From Anaerotignum sp. MB30-C6 (lineage in GTDB: Bacteria; Bacillota; Clostridia; Lachnospirales; Anaerotignaceae): a DNA stretch of 64,000 nucleotides. Below are positions 9,064-18,193 of the stretch, in pieces. The translations under genes and the position numbers were made by a program. Position 1 is the first letter of the stretch; every line of letters begins with the position of its first letter. The notes under the pieces are model-generated. The model saw nothing but the letters and a program-made list of their open reading frames with translations, did no database searches and was not told the origin of the DNA. The stretch lies in NCBI RefSeq assembly GCF_030908465.1, contig NZ_CP133078.1, positions 992,001 to 1,056,000 on the forward strand, written 5' to 3'.

Positions 9064-9919
9064 GAGTAGATGACTTACAGCAGTTTGTAAGGAAAAAACG
9101 AATTAAAGATGGTGGATATTGACGAGGGTATTAGGTTTTTATTCTTATTAGAGTCAAATTGGATTTGAACAAATTAAGCTAACAAAAGAAAATCGCTTTG
9201 GTAAAGCTCTATTTCCACCAAGGTAAGTAGGACTAAAATATTTTTCACTACTTTTAGGTAATTAAAGAAGTAAAGTTTCTTTATACTATCAAAATATACA
9301 TAAATTCCAAGATATTAATTCCATTTCTAAAATTTGCCATGATGTTGCAAACGAATTGGTATCCATACAGGATTTTCTTCCCTAAAAATCTTATTGTATA
9401 ATTTTCCCTAATAGAATAAATAAACATAATTTAAAATAAGTAAATTTCATCTATTTTATACATTGCTTTCTCCTAATTATTATATTAAAATGAAATAAAT
9501 AATATCATAATGCGAAATAATGTTTCGTATTATGATATATGAAGCCGAAAAATAAATGTAGCTATAAGAAGTTTTTAAGCAAAACCAATTAAAACGACAG
9601 TAGAGAAAGCGGGGAGGTTGTTCTTTAGCTTTTGATTTCGAGTTGATGGGAAATTTGCATGGGAATTCTTTATCAGGATCTTATGTCCTGAGGGCTATTT
9701 ATATTTGGGCTTTTTTACATTTCTGGAAGCATGTTGAATGTGTAATTTTGATATTCTAGTAGATGCAAGTCGAATTTTCACCAAAGACAAAGGTTTTTTA
9801 TAAATCTGTTTAACAATTTTTGTCTGTAGTCAGAATAAAGCTTGAGCTGCACGATTTTTGTTCCAACTGCAACGGAAGTGCTTACAAGAAAGCATAGTGT
9901 TATGGGAGGATAGGGTAAA
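9064..9919. other. Long AT-rich intergenic stretch
   Basis: About 850 bases without a supported gene or recognisable RNA. All frames are broken by frequent stops. The only strong feature is the inverted repeat at 9502-9538, listed separately. It separates the iron genes from the IclR-led cluster and may include a long leader of the IclR gene. Confidence 0.5.
9502..9538. promoter_or_regulatory. Near-perfect 37-base inverted repeat, candidate operator
   Basis: ATATCATAATGCGAAA and TTTCGTATTATGATAT pair over 16 positions with one mismatch around a TAATG centre. The inner part (TGCGAAA-N5-TTTCGTA) has the size and AAA/TTT layout seen in several IclR-family operators. It is about 380 bases upstream of the IclR gene. 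It has no T run, so a terminator is less likely. Confidence 0.4.
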
Positions 9920-10699
9920 ATGGATGCTGATTCAAAAAGGGAAAATTATGTCAAGTCTATATTTAAGGCATTTCAGATTATTGAAGAATTAAATAAGTTT
10001 GGAGAGCTCTCAATTGGGGAACTAAGTCAGGCCCTTTCCATGGATAAAGGGACTGTACATCGTTTGGTAAATACCATTAAAGAAGCTGGATATATTGTGC
10101 AAAATCCTTTTAGCAGAAAATATGCAAACAGCATTAAGCTTTTCACCATTGGAAATCGTATTATTGAAAGAACGAGTATCAAAGAAATTGCTAGGCCATA
10201 CATAGAAGCAGTTGCAGAAGAAACAAAAGAAACAATAAATTTATGTATGCACAGTGGTATTAACATCGTATACATCGATAAAATGGAGAGTAATTCTGCC
10301 ATAAAAGTAGGAATTGAAGTGGGCACAGCCCTTCCCATGTACTGCACTGGAATGGGGAAGGCAATCCTTGCTTTTCTTCCCCAGGAGGAGCTTTTTAAAA
10401 TCATTGAAAATACAAGTTTTAAAAAACGTACAGCAAAGACGGTTTCCAGCAAGGAGGAGTTATTACAGCAATTGGAACTTGTTCGGCAAAATGGATATGC
10501 AGAAGATGGAGAGGAATATGTAGACGGTTTAATTTCCTTTGCTGCACCCATTTTTGATTACAGGAATCATCCTGTTGCTGCCATTAGTATTTCCATGCCA
10601 AAGCTTAGGTATAAAGAAGAGGAACAAAGGCAGTATTATGTGAATCTTGTTAAAAACACGGCGGAGACACTATCGAATGAGCTAGGTCACAAAAGATAA
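9920..10699 (+). CDS. IclR-family transcriptional regulator
   Basis: Regulator of 259 residues with an N-terminal winged helix (GELSIGELSQALSMDKGTVH, wing near YIVQNPFSRKY) and a C-terminal GAF-like ligand domain (LCMHSGINIVYIDKMES, MYCTGMGKAILAF, EDGEEYVDGLISFAAPIFD). IclR proteins usually control catabolic operons in response to a small organic acid or its breakdown product. It sits 44 bases before panB on the same strand, so it probably controls the whole panB-to-peptidase cluster and itself. The start follows GGGAGGATAGGG. Confidence 0.92.
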   Translation: MDADSKRENYVKSIFKAFQIIEELNKFGELSIGELSQALSMDKGTVHRLVNTIKEAGYIVQNPFSRKYANSIKLFTIGNRIIERTSIKEIARPYIEAVAEETKETINLCMHSGINIVYIDKMESNSAIKVGIEVGTALPMYCTGMGKAILAFLPQEELFKIIENTSFKKRTAKTVSSKEELLQQLELVRQNGYAEDGEEYVDGLISFAAPIFDYRNHPVAAISISMPKLRYKEEEQRQYYVNLVKNTAETLSNELGHKR

Positions 10700-10743
10700 C
10701 ACTTATAAAATAAACCATTCATTATTTAAAGGAGGAATAAGCC

Positions 10744-11574
10744 ATGGCAAAGACCAAAATGACAGTGGGAGATTTCAAAAAATTTAAAAAGGAGGGTAAA
10801 AAGTTTAGCTTTGTAACTGCTTATGACTACACAACGGCAACGATTGTTGATGAAAGCGATTGCAACATTATTCTGGTAGGAGATTCTTTAGGTATGATCA
10901 TGTTGGGTTATAAGGGAACAGAATCCGTAACCATGGATGACATGGTGCATCATATCCGTCCAGTGGTAAAGGGTGCCCCTAATACATGGATTATTGGAGA
11001 TATGCCCTTTGGATCCTATATTACGCCAGGGCTTGCAGTGGCCAATGCCGTTCGACTCATTAAAGAAACAAATTGTGACTGCGTGAAACTGGAGGGCGGC
11101 ATAGAAATGCTTCCCCAGATTAAGGCCATCGCTGGAGTGGGTATTAATATCATGGGGCATATTGGTCTGACTCCCCAAACAGCCTCTTCTTTGGGTGGTT
11201 TTAAAGTGCAGGGTGGCACACCCGAAAGTGCGGCGAAGCTGATTAAGGATGCAATTGAGTTAGAAAAAGCGGGATGTTTTTCAATTGTATTAGAATGTGT
11301 TCCTTCCAGTGTTGGTAAAGCCATATCGGAAGCGGTGGAAATTCCGATTCTTGGAATTGGTGCTGGATCTCACGTAGACTGTCAGGTTCTTGTAACCCAG
11401 GATTTGCTGGGTATGTACGGTGATTTTAAGCCGAAATTTGTAAAACAGTTTGCACAGGTAAGGCAGGTTATGGTGGAAGGACTGAACGAATTCCATAAAG
11501 AAACCTTGGATGGAAGCTTCCCATCTCCAGAATTTTCTTTTAATAAACAAGTAGATATTCCTAAGTTATATTAA
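10744..11574 (+). CDS. panB: 3-methyl-2-oxobutanoate hydroxymethyltransferase (ketopantoate hydroxymethyltransferase)
   Basis: TIM-barrel enzyme of 276 residues that joins 5,10-methylene-THF and 2-oxoisovalerate to give ketopantoate, a reversible reaction. Signature parts are all present: TAYDYTTATIVDES, ILVGDSLGM, GDMPFGSY, VKLEGG, GHIGLTPQ, VLECVP and GIGAGSHVDCQVLV. The Glu in LECVP is the catalytic acid and the Asp in GDS is a metal ligand. The start follows AAAGGAGGAATAAGCC. In biosynthetic loci panB is normally next to panC and panD. Here it is followed by panE and an importer instead, so the direction of flux is open. Confidence 0.95.
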   Translation: MAKTKMTVGDFKKFKKEGKKFSFVTAYDYTTATIVDESDCNIILVGDSLGMIMLGYKGTESVTMDDMVHHIRPVVKGAPNTWIIGDMPFGSYITPGLAVANAVRLIKETNCDCVKLEGGIEMLPQIKAIAGVGINIMGHIGLTPQTASSLGGFKVQGGTPESAAKLIKDAIELEKAGCFSIVLECVPSSVGKAISEAVEIPILGIGAGSHVDCQVLVTQDLLGMYGDFKPKFVKQFAQVRQVMVEGLNEFHKETLDGSFPSPEFSFNKQVDIPKLY

Positions 11575-11631
11575 TGAATATGAAAGAAGTTTAGCGGTAA
11601 GTTTATCTTTATGCAGAAAGGGGGCGATTAG

Positions 11632-12552
11632 ATGAAAATTGCGATAATTGGCGCAGGAGCTATGGGTTGCCTTTATGGAGGAAAGCTGTCAGCAGTGTCA
11701 GACTCTGAAGTCTTTCTCCTTGACGTTTGGAAAGAACATGTAAATGCAATCAACAAAGAAGGGCTCTACATGGAAGAAGATGGTGCGTTGTTGCATTATA
11801 ATCAATTGACTGCCACAACAGATGCAGCGGAGGTTGGTATCGTTGATTTGGCAATTATATTTGTGAAATCCACATTGACGGAACAGGCTGTAGAAATAAA
11901 TAAGGCTGTGTTTGGAGAAAATACAGTGGCCCTGACTTTGCAGAATGGATTGGGCAATATTGATACAATCGGTTCAAAGATTGGCATGGAAAATGTGATA
12001 GCTGGAACCACAGCCCATGGTGCTACCATGTTGGGGCCTGGAAGAATGCGGCATGCAGGAGTGGGAAAGACCATTATCGGAGAACTTTCTGGTACAAACA
12101 GCGAAAGAATAAAAGAAATTACAGCAATTTTTTCTGCTGCAGGATTGAAAGTTGAGATTTCAGAAAACGTAATGGGGCTTGTGTGGGATAAACTTCTTGT
12201 TAATGTGGGGATTAATGCACTGACAGGAATAACAAAACTCACAAATGGAGAGCTTCTTAAACACCCTGAAATCGAAGAAGTATTAGAACAGGCGGTAAAG
12301 GAAGGTATTGCAGTTGCAAATGCCAAGGGAATTCTTTTAGGCTTTGCAGATCCAGTGGCCCACACTAAGGATGTTTGTAAGGCAACGGCGTCAAATAAAT
12401 CTTCTATGCTTCAAGATGTGTTGAATCATAAACCCACAGAAATTGATATGATTAATGGTGCCGTTGTGAGAGAAGGCAACCGTGTAGGCGTTCCTACCCC
12501 GGTAAACCGTCTGCTTTGTAACCTGATTCATTACTTCGAAAAGGAAAAGTAA
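11632..12552 (+). CDS. panE: 2-dehydropantoate 2-reductase
   Basis: ApbA/PanE-family NADP-dependent oxidoreductase of 306 residues interconverting ketopantoate and D-pantoate. The Rossmann motif GAGAMG lies at residues 7-12. The catalytic Lys region is VWDKLLVNVGINALTGIT, with the Asn and Lys expected in KPR enzymes, and the C-terminal helical domain ends with GNRVGVPTPVNRLL. The start follows AAAGGGGGCGATTAG. Paired with panB it makes or breaks pantoate. Family members acting on related 2-oxoacids exist, but the panB neighbour favours ketopantoate. Confidence 0.92.
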   Translation: MKIAIIGAGAMGCLYGGKLSAVSDSEVFLLDVWKEHVNAINKEGLYMEEDGALLHYNQLTATTDAAEVGIVDLAIIFVKSTLTEQAVEINKAVFGENTVALTLQNGLGNIDTIGSKIGMENVIAGTTAHGATMLGPGRMRHAGVGKTIIGELSGTNSERIKEITAIFSAAGLKVEISENVMGLVWDKLLVNVGINALTGITKLTNGELLKHPEIEEVLEQAVKEGIAVANAKGILLGFADPVAHTKDVCKATASNKSSMLQDVLNHKPTEIDMINGAVVREGNRVGVPTPVNRLLCNLIHYFEKEK

Positions 12553-12625
12553 GGTTGGTAAGTTGATATTGTCCGTGGGAGTGGACGCAGAGGTAATTAG
12601 AGCCTTGATTAAAGGAGGGAATAAT

Positions 12626-12922
12626 ATGGTACCAAAACTGACGGAAAAGGAAAGAAATCTTCAAATGAAAAAGGAAGCCCTTATATCTCTGGGCCTTTAT
12701 GTGGCTTTCTTTTTATGGTGGTATTTCACTGGCTATGGCTTAGCGGGTGACACCAAAGGGTATACCTATATTATGGGGTTACCCCTATGGTTCTTCCTAA
12801 GCTGTGTTGTGGGCTATATTTTATTCTGTGTTGCCGTAATTGTTGTAGTTAAGGTGTTTTTCAAAGACTTTAGCCTTGATGAAACAGCGGATGAAGGCAG
12901 TGGAGAGGAGGAACGAGGATGA
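12626..12922 (+). CDS. YhdT-family (DUF997) small membrane protein
   Basis: Membrane protein of 98 residues with two hydrophobic segments (LISLGLYVAFFLWWYFTGYG and a longer one ending FCVAVIVVVKVFF) and an acidic C-terminal tail. It resembles the YhdT family, whose gene precedes panF in E. coli. Role unknown, presumably linked to the symporter. The ATG at 12626 follows AAAGGAGGGAATAAT; an in-frame start at 12563 has no ribosome site. Its stop overlaps the panF start by 4 bases (ATGA), so the two are translationally coupled. Confidence 0.85.
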   Translation: MVPKLTEKERNLQMKKEALISLGLYVAFFLWWYFTGYGLAGDTKGYTYIMGLPLWFFLSCVVGYILFCVAVIVVVKVFFKDFSLDETADEGSGEEERG

Positions 12923-14424
12923 ATTCATATACGTTGACCTTAATGACTGTTTTGGTGCTTTATCTCCTTGCAAACTTGGGCATTGGCTTGTATATCAGTA
13001 AAAAACAAGCGAAGCTTGACGCTGAGGCGGGGACAGGGTTTATCAACAACTATTTTATTGGGGGAAGGTCTATGGGCGGTCTTGTTCTGGCCATGACATT
13101 GATTGCCACCTTCACAAGTGCCAGTAGCTTTATTGGCGGCCCTGGTGTAGCATATTCCAAAGGCCTTGTTTGGGTATATTTATCCATCATTCAAGTTCCC
13201 ACGGCTTTTATCATTCTAGGGATATTGGGCAAGAAGTTTGCCATCATCTCAAGAAAGACAAATGCAGTAACGGTAACAGACTACTTAAAGGCAAGGTATA
13301 AATCACCAGCTGTGGTTATCATTTCTTCCCTAGCCCTTGTGCTATTTTTTATTGCCCAAATGATGTCTCAATTTATTGGTGGGGCTGTTCTGTTCCAGTC
13401 AATTACGGGACTTCCTTATATTTACGGATTGTTGCTGTTTGGGGTTATTGTTATCCTCTACACGACTATCGGTGGATTTAAAGCAGTGGTAACGACAGAT
13501 ACCATACAAGGCCTTGTTATGGTTCTAGGGGGCTTCCTCATTTTATTTACTATTATAAGTGTAGGCGGAGGGTTTCAAGCCATTGTTGAAAAATTGAATG
13601 TTGTCAATCCCACATGGAGTGACCCTACTGTGGGGGGCACAACACCAAAGGCTTATGTAATGTCCTTCTGGGTACTGGTTGGTATTGGTGTACTGGGTCT
13701 TCCCCAAACGGCTGTAAGGGGGATGGGCTTTAAGGACACAAAATCCCTTCATAGTGCTATGATTTACGGTACCATCGTAGTAGGCTTTCTCATGCTGGTT
13801 ATGCATATCTCTGGAGCATTTGCACCGGCAATTTTAGACCCATCTGAAATTACGTCTTCTGATTATGTTGTGCCTACTTTGGTATTAAAATATATGAATC
13901 CAGTAGTGGCTGGCTTGTTTATTGCGGCACCCCTATCTGCAGTTATGTCAACGGTATCTTCCTTGTTGATTTTGGCTTCGGCGGCCATTGTGAAGGATAT
14001 TTATCTTAACTATATTGTTAAGGAAAAAAATGACTCGGAAAAAGCTAACCCTGAATTTGACAAGAAAATCGGTAGAATGAGTATGATTACTACATTAATT
14101 GTAGGCATCATCGTATTTGTATTCACCATTTATCCTCCGGACTTGATTGTCTGGATTAATCTTTTCGCTATGGGTGGCCTGGAGTGTGCGTTCCTTTGTC
14201 CAATCTTATTTGGGTTATATTGGAAGAGGGCCAATGCTACGGGTGCCATTTTATCTAGTGTGATTGGTGTTGTGTGTTTCTTGCTTATGACTACTTATAA
14301 AGTAACTGTTTTTGGTATGTCTCCTATCGTACCATCCATCGTGGTTTCTATTGTGGTCTTTATTGTTGGCAGTTACATGGGTAAGAACCCTGATGAAGAA
14401 ACACTGAAATTGTTCTATTCGTAA
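12919..14424 (+). CDS. panF: Sodium/pantothenate symporter
   Basis: Solute:sodium symporter (SSF family) of 501 residues with about 13 membrane helices. Recognisable pieces are the N-terminal FIGGRSMGGLVLAMTLIATF, the sodium-site helix TFTSASSFIGGPG, TIGGFKAVVTTDTIQG, and the later APLSAVMSTVSSLLILASAA. PanF imports pantothenate with sodium. The preceding YhdT-like gene reproduces the E. coli yhdT-panF pairing and supports this over other SSF substrates. Ligand specificity is still an inference. Confidence 0.88.
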   Translation: MNSYTLTLMTVLVLYLLANLGIGLYISKKQAKLDAEAGTGFINNYFIGGRSMGGLVLAMTLIATFTSASSFIGGPGVAYSKGLVWVYLSIIQVPTAFIILGILGKKFAIISRKTNAVTVTDYLKARYKSPAVVIISSLALVLFFIAQMMSQFIGGAVLFQSITGLPYIYGLLLFGVIVILYTTIGGFKAVVTTDTIQGLVMVLGGFLILFTIISVGGGFQAIVEKLNVVNPTWSDPTVGGTTPKAYVMSFWVLVGIGVLGLPQTAVRGMGFKDTKSLHSAMIYGTIVVGFLMLVMHISGAFAPAILDPSEITSSDYVVPTLVLKYMNPVVAGLFIAAPLSAVMSTVSSLLILASAAIVKDIYLNYIVKEKNDSEKANPEFDKKIGRMSMITTLIVGIIVFVFTIYPPDLIVWINLFAMGGLECAFLCPILFGLYWKRANATGAILSSVIGVVCFLLMTTYKVTVFGMSPIVPSIVVSIVVFIVGSYMGKNPDEETLKLFYS

Positions 14425-14488
14425 AATGGATTAAAATAAAAGACAAAAGCGGGCTGATTGGGTTTGTTTGAAACACAGGAAAAGAAGT

Positions 14489-14508
14489 GCCCCACTACAC
14501 GGTGGGGC
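14489..14508. other. GC-rich hairpin in the panF-amidohydrolase gap
   Basis: GCCCCAC and GTGGGGC form a perfect 7-base-pair stem with a 6-base loop. No T run follows, so it is more likely an mRNA stability or processing element than a terminator. It lies in the 212-base gap after panF. Confidence 0.5.
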
Positions 14509-14636
14509 CACGAACTGATAACGCAGCGCAGAGAGAAATTTAAATTAAAAATAGATGTTGAAAATGCCTTTCCATGGGTATTTAAGTTCAACTATTAATA
14601 AAACAGGTTGGTAGTCTTGACAGGGGGGAGGAGACC

Positions 14637-16283
14637 ATGAAGTTTGATTTTTCATACATAGATACGGCTTTTATCGGTGGCAAGGTGATTACTGTAAATG
14701 CTAAGGACGAAATTGCAGAGGCTGTTGGCTTGAAAGGCAATAAAATTGTTTTTGTTGGTTCTAACAAAGATATTTCAAAAATATTAGACGAGAAAACAAA
14801 AATAATTGACTTAAAAGGCAAAACTTTGATGCCGGGTTTGATAGATACCCATTATCACCCCATTCTTTCTGGTCTTTTAGGAAAGGGCTTGGAGGCACCC
14901 ATGATTGATGTCTTTTGGGAAAACTGCAAATCTCTTGCCGAGATGCTAAATTTGGTTCAGGAGGCGGCAAAAATAAAAAAGCCTGGACAATGGATTTCCT
15001 TGATGGGCTATGAGCCATCGCTTTTTCCAGAACAGCGCCACCCGACGATTGATGAGCTAGATGCGGCGGCACCCAATAACCCTGTGCATTGTATGCATGG
15101 TGGAGGACATATCTGCATGTATAATTCCAAAGCGTTGGAATACTTAGATGTGTATACGGTGGAGGACTCTAATAAATATCCCGAGGATGAGGTAGAGGTT
15201 GTCCAAGGAAAACTAACTGGAATGGTCAGGGGGCATACCCATTTCTGGCTTTGGGGGAAGGTGGAGTATTCACAAGAGGATCAGGAAAAGGCGGCAATGA
15301 AAGCACATCAACACTGCTTGGAAAATGGGATTACTTCCATTCATGACTGCGGCGAATGCGGTAAGCCGTCCTATCATATTATGCAGAAGTTATGCCGTGA
15401 GGGTAAGTTCAAAGTTCGTTCCTACATGATGCTACATAGCATTTTTGGGAAAAGATATTCCTTGGCGGAAAATGAGCACTTCTTGGAATTGGGTTTAACC
15501 AGTGGCCTTGGCGATGAGCATTTTAAGATTGGCAGTTCAAAATTTATGATTGATGGGGGATCTGGTGGCCCTTCTTGCGCAACTAGGGAACCGTTTTCTC
15601 ACGACCCCGATCTGCCTAGGGAAAGAGACTGGGAACGGGAAGAGGTGGCGGAGTATATTAAAAAATTAAACGATGGGGAATGTCAGGCCACGGCCCATGC
15701 CATTGGCGATTTGGCCATTGAGTTTATGGTGGAAGGTTTCGAGAAAGCCTTTGAAACCAACCCAAGACATGACCTTCGCCACAGGATTGAGCATTGTACC
15801 ATCGTGGATCAAGATTTGGTAGAGCGCATGGCAAAGATGAATATCTGCCCAAGTGTAAACGTGTCTTCCATTCAGAAGCTGGGAGCACAATTTGTTGACT
15901 TCTATGGTGAGGAGCGAAATAAATACATCTGTGCCATTCGTAGTATGCTGGAAGCTGGCATAAAATGTTCTCTACATAGCGATACTCCATCCTATCCTGC
16001 AGGTCTTGCTGTTTTGGATTCTGCTGTAAACCGATATGACAGGTCAGTGGGGTATCAGTGTGACAAAACACAGGCTGTTTCCCTTTTGGAAGCCATTCGC
16101 TGTGCCACATTACATGGAGCATATAGCTCTTATGAAGAGGACATAAAGGGCAGTGTGGAAGTTGGAAAGTTGGCAGACTTGATTGTTCTATCCGATGATA
16201 TACTTTCTGTGCCCTCTATGGACATTATGAATCTGCAAGTGGAAATAACCATGATTGACGGCGTTATTGAATATCAAATATAA
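14637..16283 (+). CDS. Metal-dependent amidohydrolase (YtcJ / Amidohydrolase_3 type)
   Basis: TIM-barrel amidohydrolase of 548 residues. Metal ligands are visible as H72 and H74 in DTHYHP, later His residues in TAHAIGD and HRIEHCTI, and the final Asp in HSDTP. The N- and C-terminal beta-sandwich parts are present (FIGGKVITVNAKDE; VGKLADLIVLSDD). Characterised relatives cleave N-substituted formamides or acyl-amino acids; the substrate here is unknown. The start follows GGGGGGAGGAGACC. Its place between panF and an OPT transporter suggests a substrate brought in by one of them. Cleavage of the pantoyl-beta-alanine amide is a testable possibility. Confidence 0.85.
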   Translation: MKFDFSYIDTAFIGGKVITVNAKDEIAEAVGLKGNKIVFVGSNKDISKILDEKTKIIDLKGKTLMPGLIDTHYHPILSGLLGKGLEAPMIDVFWENCKSLAEMLNLVQEAAKIKKPGQWISLMGYEPSLFPEQRHPTIDELDAAAPNNPVHCMHGGGHICMYNSKALEYLDVYTVEDSNKYPEDEVEVVQGKLTGMVRGHTHFWLWGKVEYSQEDQEKAAMKAHQHCLENGITSIHDCGECGKPSYHIMQKLCREGKFKVRSYMMLHSIFGKRYSLAENEHFLELGLTSGLGDEHFKIGSSKFMIDGGSGGPSCATREPFSHDPDLPRERDWEREEVAEYIKKLNDGECQATAHAIGDLAIEFMVEGFEKAFETNPRHDLRHRIEHCTIVDQDLVERMAKMNICPSVNVSSIQKLGAQFVDFYGEERNKYICAIRSMLEAGIKCSLHSDTPSYPAGLAVLDSAVNRYDRSVGYQCDKTQAVSLLEAIRCATLHGAYSSYEEDIKGSVEVGKLADLIVLSDDILSVPSMDIMNLQVEITMIDGVIEYQI

Positions 16284-16343
16284 TAAGAAAATGGAAGTTG
16301 TTGGGCGTTTTACTTGTTATATAGGAAAGGGGGCAATTGAACC

Positions 16344-17999
16344 ATGGCTCAAGAAACGAAGGGTGTGAAATATGCCGCATCATATAAGGAACAGCTGACT
16401 GTTCGTGGTATGATTATCGGTATCATCGGCGTTGTGATTGTAACATGTTCATCTATGTTTATTGCATTGAAGGCGTCATCTTTGCCATTCCCCATCATGT
16501 TTGTTGCGTTGGTATCCATGTTTGCGTTGAAAGCACTGGGCAGAACCAATATCAATGAAATCAACGTGACGCACACCGCAATGTCAGCCGGTTCTATGGT
16601 GGCAGGGGGTGTAGCTTTCACCATTCCGGCAATCTATATGCTGTATCCTGATTCGGATTTAGGTATTGCAAAACTCCTTGTCATTACAATCAGTGGTACT
16701 GTATTAGGGCTTATTTTCACCTCTCTTATGAGAAAGCAGTTTATTGAAACTTCAAACCTTCCCTATGCCATGGGTCAAGCGGCGGCGGAAACCCTCATTG
16801 TAGGCGACGAAGGAGGGAAGAAAGCCCAAACACTTTTTGGGGCTTTGGGCTTTGCCGCTATTTGGACAGCACTACGTGATTGGTTTATGAAGATTCCGGC
16901 TGTTCTTTGGTTTGGCGGCGGCAGTTGGATGAACTACGGTTCCTACGGTGGTGTTTGGCTTTCACCTATGCTTGTTTCTGTTGGATACCTTGTAGGCCCC
17001 ATCTTCGTAGGTGTGTGGTTCCTTGGGGCGCTCATCGGTGACGTAGGTATTTTAATTGGCGGTCAGCACTTTGGTTTTTATGACGGGGTAACAGCAGCTA
17101 ATATTAAGAGTGGACTTGGACTTGGTATGATGGTAGGAACAGGTTTGGGTGTATTTATTAAAAACGTTTTTCCGAATTTTAAGGCCATTTTTGGTTCAAT
17201 GGTTTCGAAGGATTCCATTGGTGATTCCATTGTTCCACTAAGGTGGGCCCCTATCATGATGGCAGTTTTTGCGGCTCTTTATGTAATTGTCGTTGATGTG
17301 CCCATCGTGGCAGCAATTATCACGATTATTGGGGTTTGGCTTGCCACAGCCATGTCTTGTCAAACGGTGGGGATGTCTGCCATTAACCCCATGGAAGTGT
17401 TTGGTATTTTTGTACTGATTCTTGCAAAACTTTGCTCTCCTGGAATCACAGAGGTTGCAGCCATCTGCATCGCTGCAGTTGTTGCAATTGCCTGTGGTCT
17501 TGTGGGCGACGTTATGAATGATTTTAAAGCGGGGAGTATTTTGAAGTCTAGCCCCAAGGCACAGTGGACAGGAGAGTTGGTTGGCGGCCTTGTTGGAGCG
17601 GTTATATCCGTATTTGTAATCATGGCGATTATTCAGGCTTACGGTCCTTCTGCTTTCGGTAATCCTGAACTTTTCCCAGCAGCACAGGCATCGGCTGTTG
17701 CGGCAATGGCAGGGGGAATATCCCATGTGCCAGCCTTTCTCACTGGCCTTGTGGTTGCTGCGATTCTTTACATACTAGGATTTTATCCTGTCATGACCCT
17801 TGGACTTGGTGTGTATCTACCGTTTTATCTGTCCTTTACGGCGTTTATTGGTGCGGCCATTCGCTTTGGCCTTGATAAATTTTATCCTCAGTTTGAAAAA
17901 GAAGGCAAAGGGACGATTATTGGCGCTGGTCTTTTAGGTGGCGAGGCTGTGGTTGGTGTAATCATTGCGATTATCATGGCAGTACAGTTTATCGCCTAG
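16344..17999 (+). CDS. OPT-family oligopeptide transporter
   Basis: Polytopic transporter of 551 residues with about 14 hydrophobic segments, of the bacterial OPT/YSL class. Typical pieces are RGMIIGIIGVVIVTCSSMFI at the first helix, NLPYAMGQAAAETLI, YLVGPIFVGVWFLGALIGD and VGDVMNDFKAGSILKSSP. OPT proteins import small peptides or metal chelates with protons. It lies between a hydrolase and a P1 peptidase, suggesting that the cargo is a peptide or amide that is then cut. The start follows AAAGGGGGCAATTGAACC. Codon use and base composition match the neighbours. Confidence 0.88.
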   Translation: MAQETKGVKYAASYKEQLTVRGMIIGIIGVVIVTCSSMFIALKASSLPFPIMFVALVSMFALKALGRTNINEINVTHTAMSAGSMVAGGVAFTIPAIYMLYPDSDLGIAKLLVITISGTVLGLIFTSLMRKQFIETSNLPYAMGQAAAETLIVGDEGGKKAQTLFGALGFAAIWTALRDWFMKIPAVLWFGGGSWMNYGSYGGVWLSPMLVSVGYLVGPIFVGVWFLGALIGDVGILIGGQHFGFYDGVTAANIKSGLGLGMMVGTGLGVFIKNVFPNFKAIFGSMVSKDSIGDSIVPLRWAPIMMAVFAALYVIVVDVPIVAAIITIIGVWLATAMSCQTVGMSAINPMEVFGIFVLILAKLCSPGITEVAAICIAAVVAIACGLVGDVMNDFKAGSILKSSPKAQWTGELVGGLVGAVISVFVIMAIIQAYGPSAFGNPELFPAAQASAVAAMAGGISHVPAFLTGLVVAAILYILGFYPVMTLGLGVYLPFYLSFTAFIGAAIRFGLDKFYPQFEKEGKGTIIGAGLLGGEAVVGVIIAIIMAVQFIA

Positions 18000-18148
18000 A
18001 GATGTTAAAGGTATTTATAAGGTATTTATAAGGAAGAAAGCAGAAACTCCCTATGATTAAAACTCTAGAAAGCTTATGCCTTTCCTGAGAAAAAGTCACC
18101 AAAATAAGGGCTAGGTGGGTTTTATTCTTAAAGATAATTTGATAATAT

Positions 18149-18174
18149 GTAAGGGCGGCGAATGCCGCCTTTAC
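18149..18174. other. Strong hairpin just upstream of the P1 peptidase ribosome site
   Basis: GTAAGGGCGGC and GCCGCCTTTAC pair over about 11 positions around GAAT. The gene's ribosome site begins only a few bases later, so the stem could modulate its translation or mark an RNA end. A short tandem repeat (AAGGTATTTAT twice) lies near 18007-18032. Confidence 0.5.
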
Positions 18175-18193
18175 TTAAAGAAAGGAAATGTGT

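Noticed and set aside
15724..16122. Long minus-strand open frame inside the amidohydrolase gene
   Set aside because: It lies fully within a well supported gene, has no ribosome site and encodes no recognisable domain; it is a shadow frame.
17238..17726. Minus-strand open frame of 162 codons inside the OPT transporter gene
   Set aside because: Composition is Cys/His/Asn-rich, as expected from reading the opposite strand of a membrane protein gene; no start signal.
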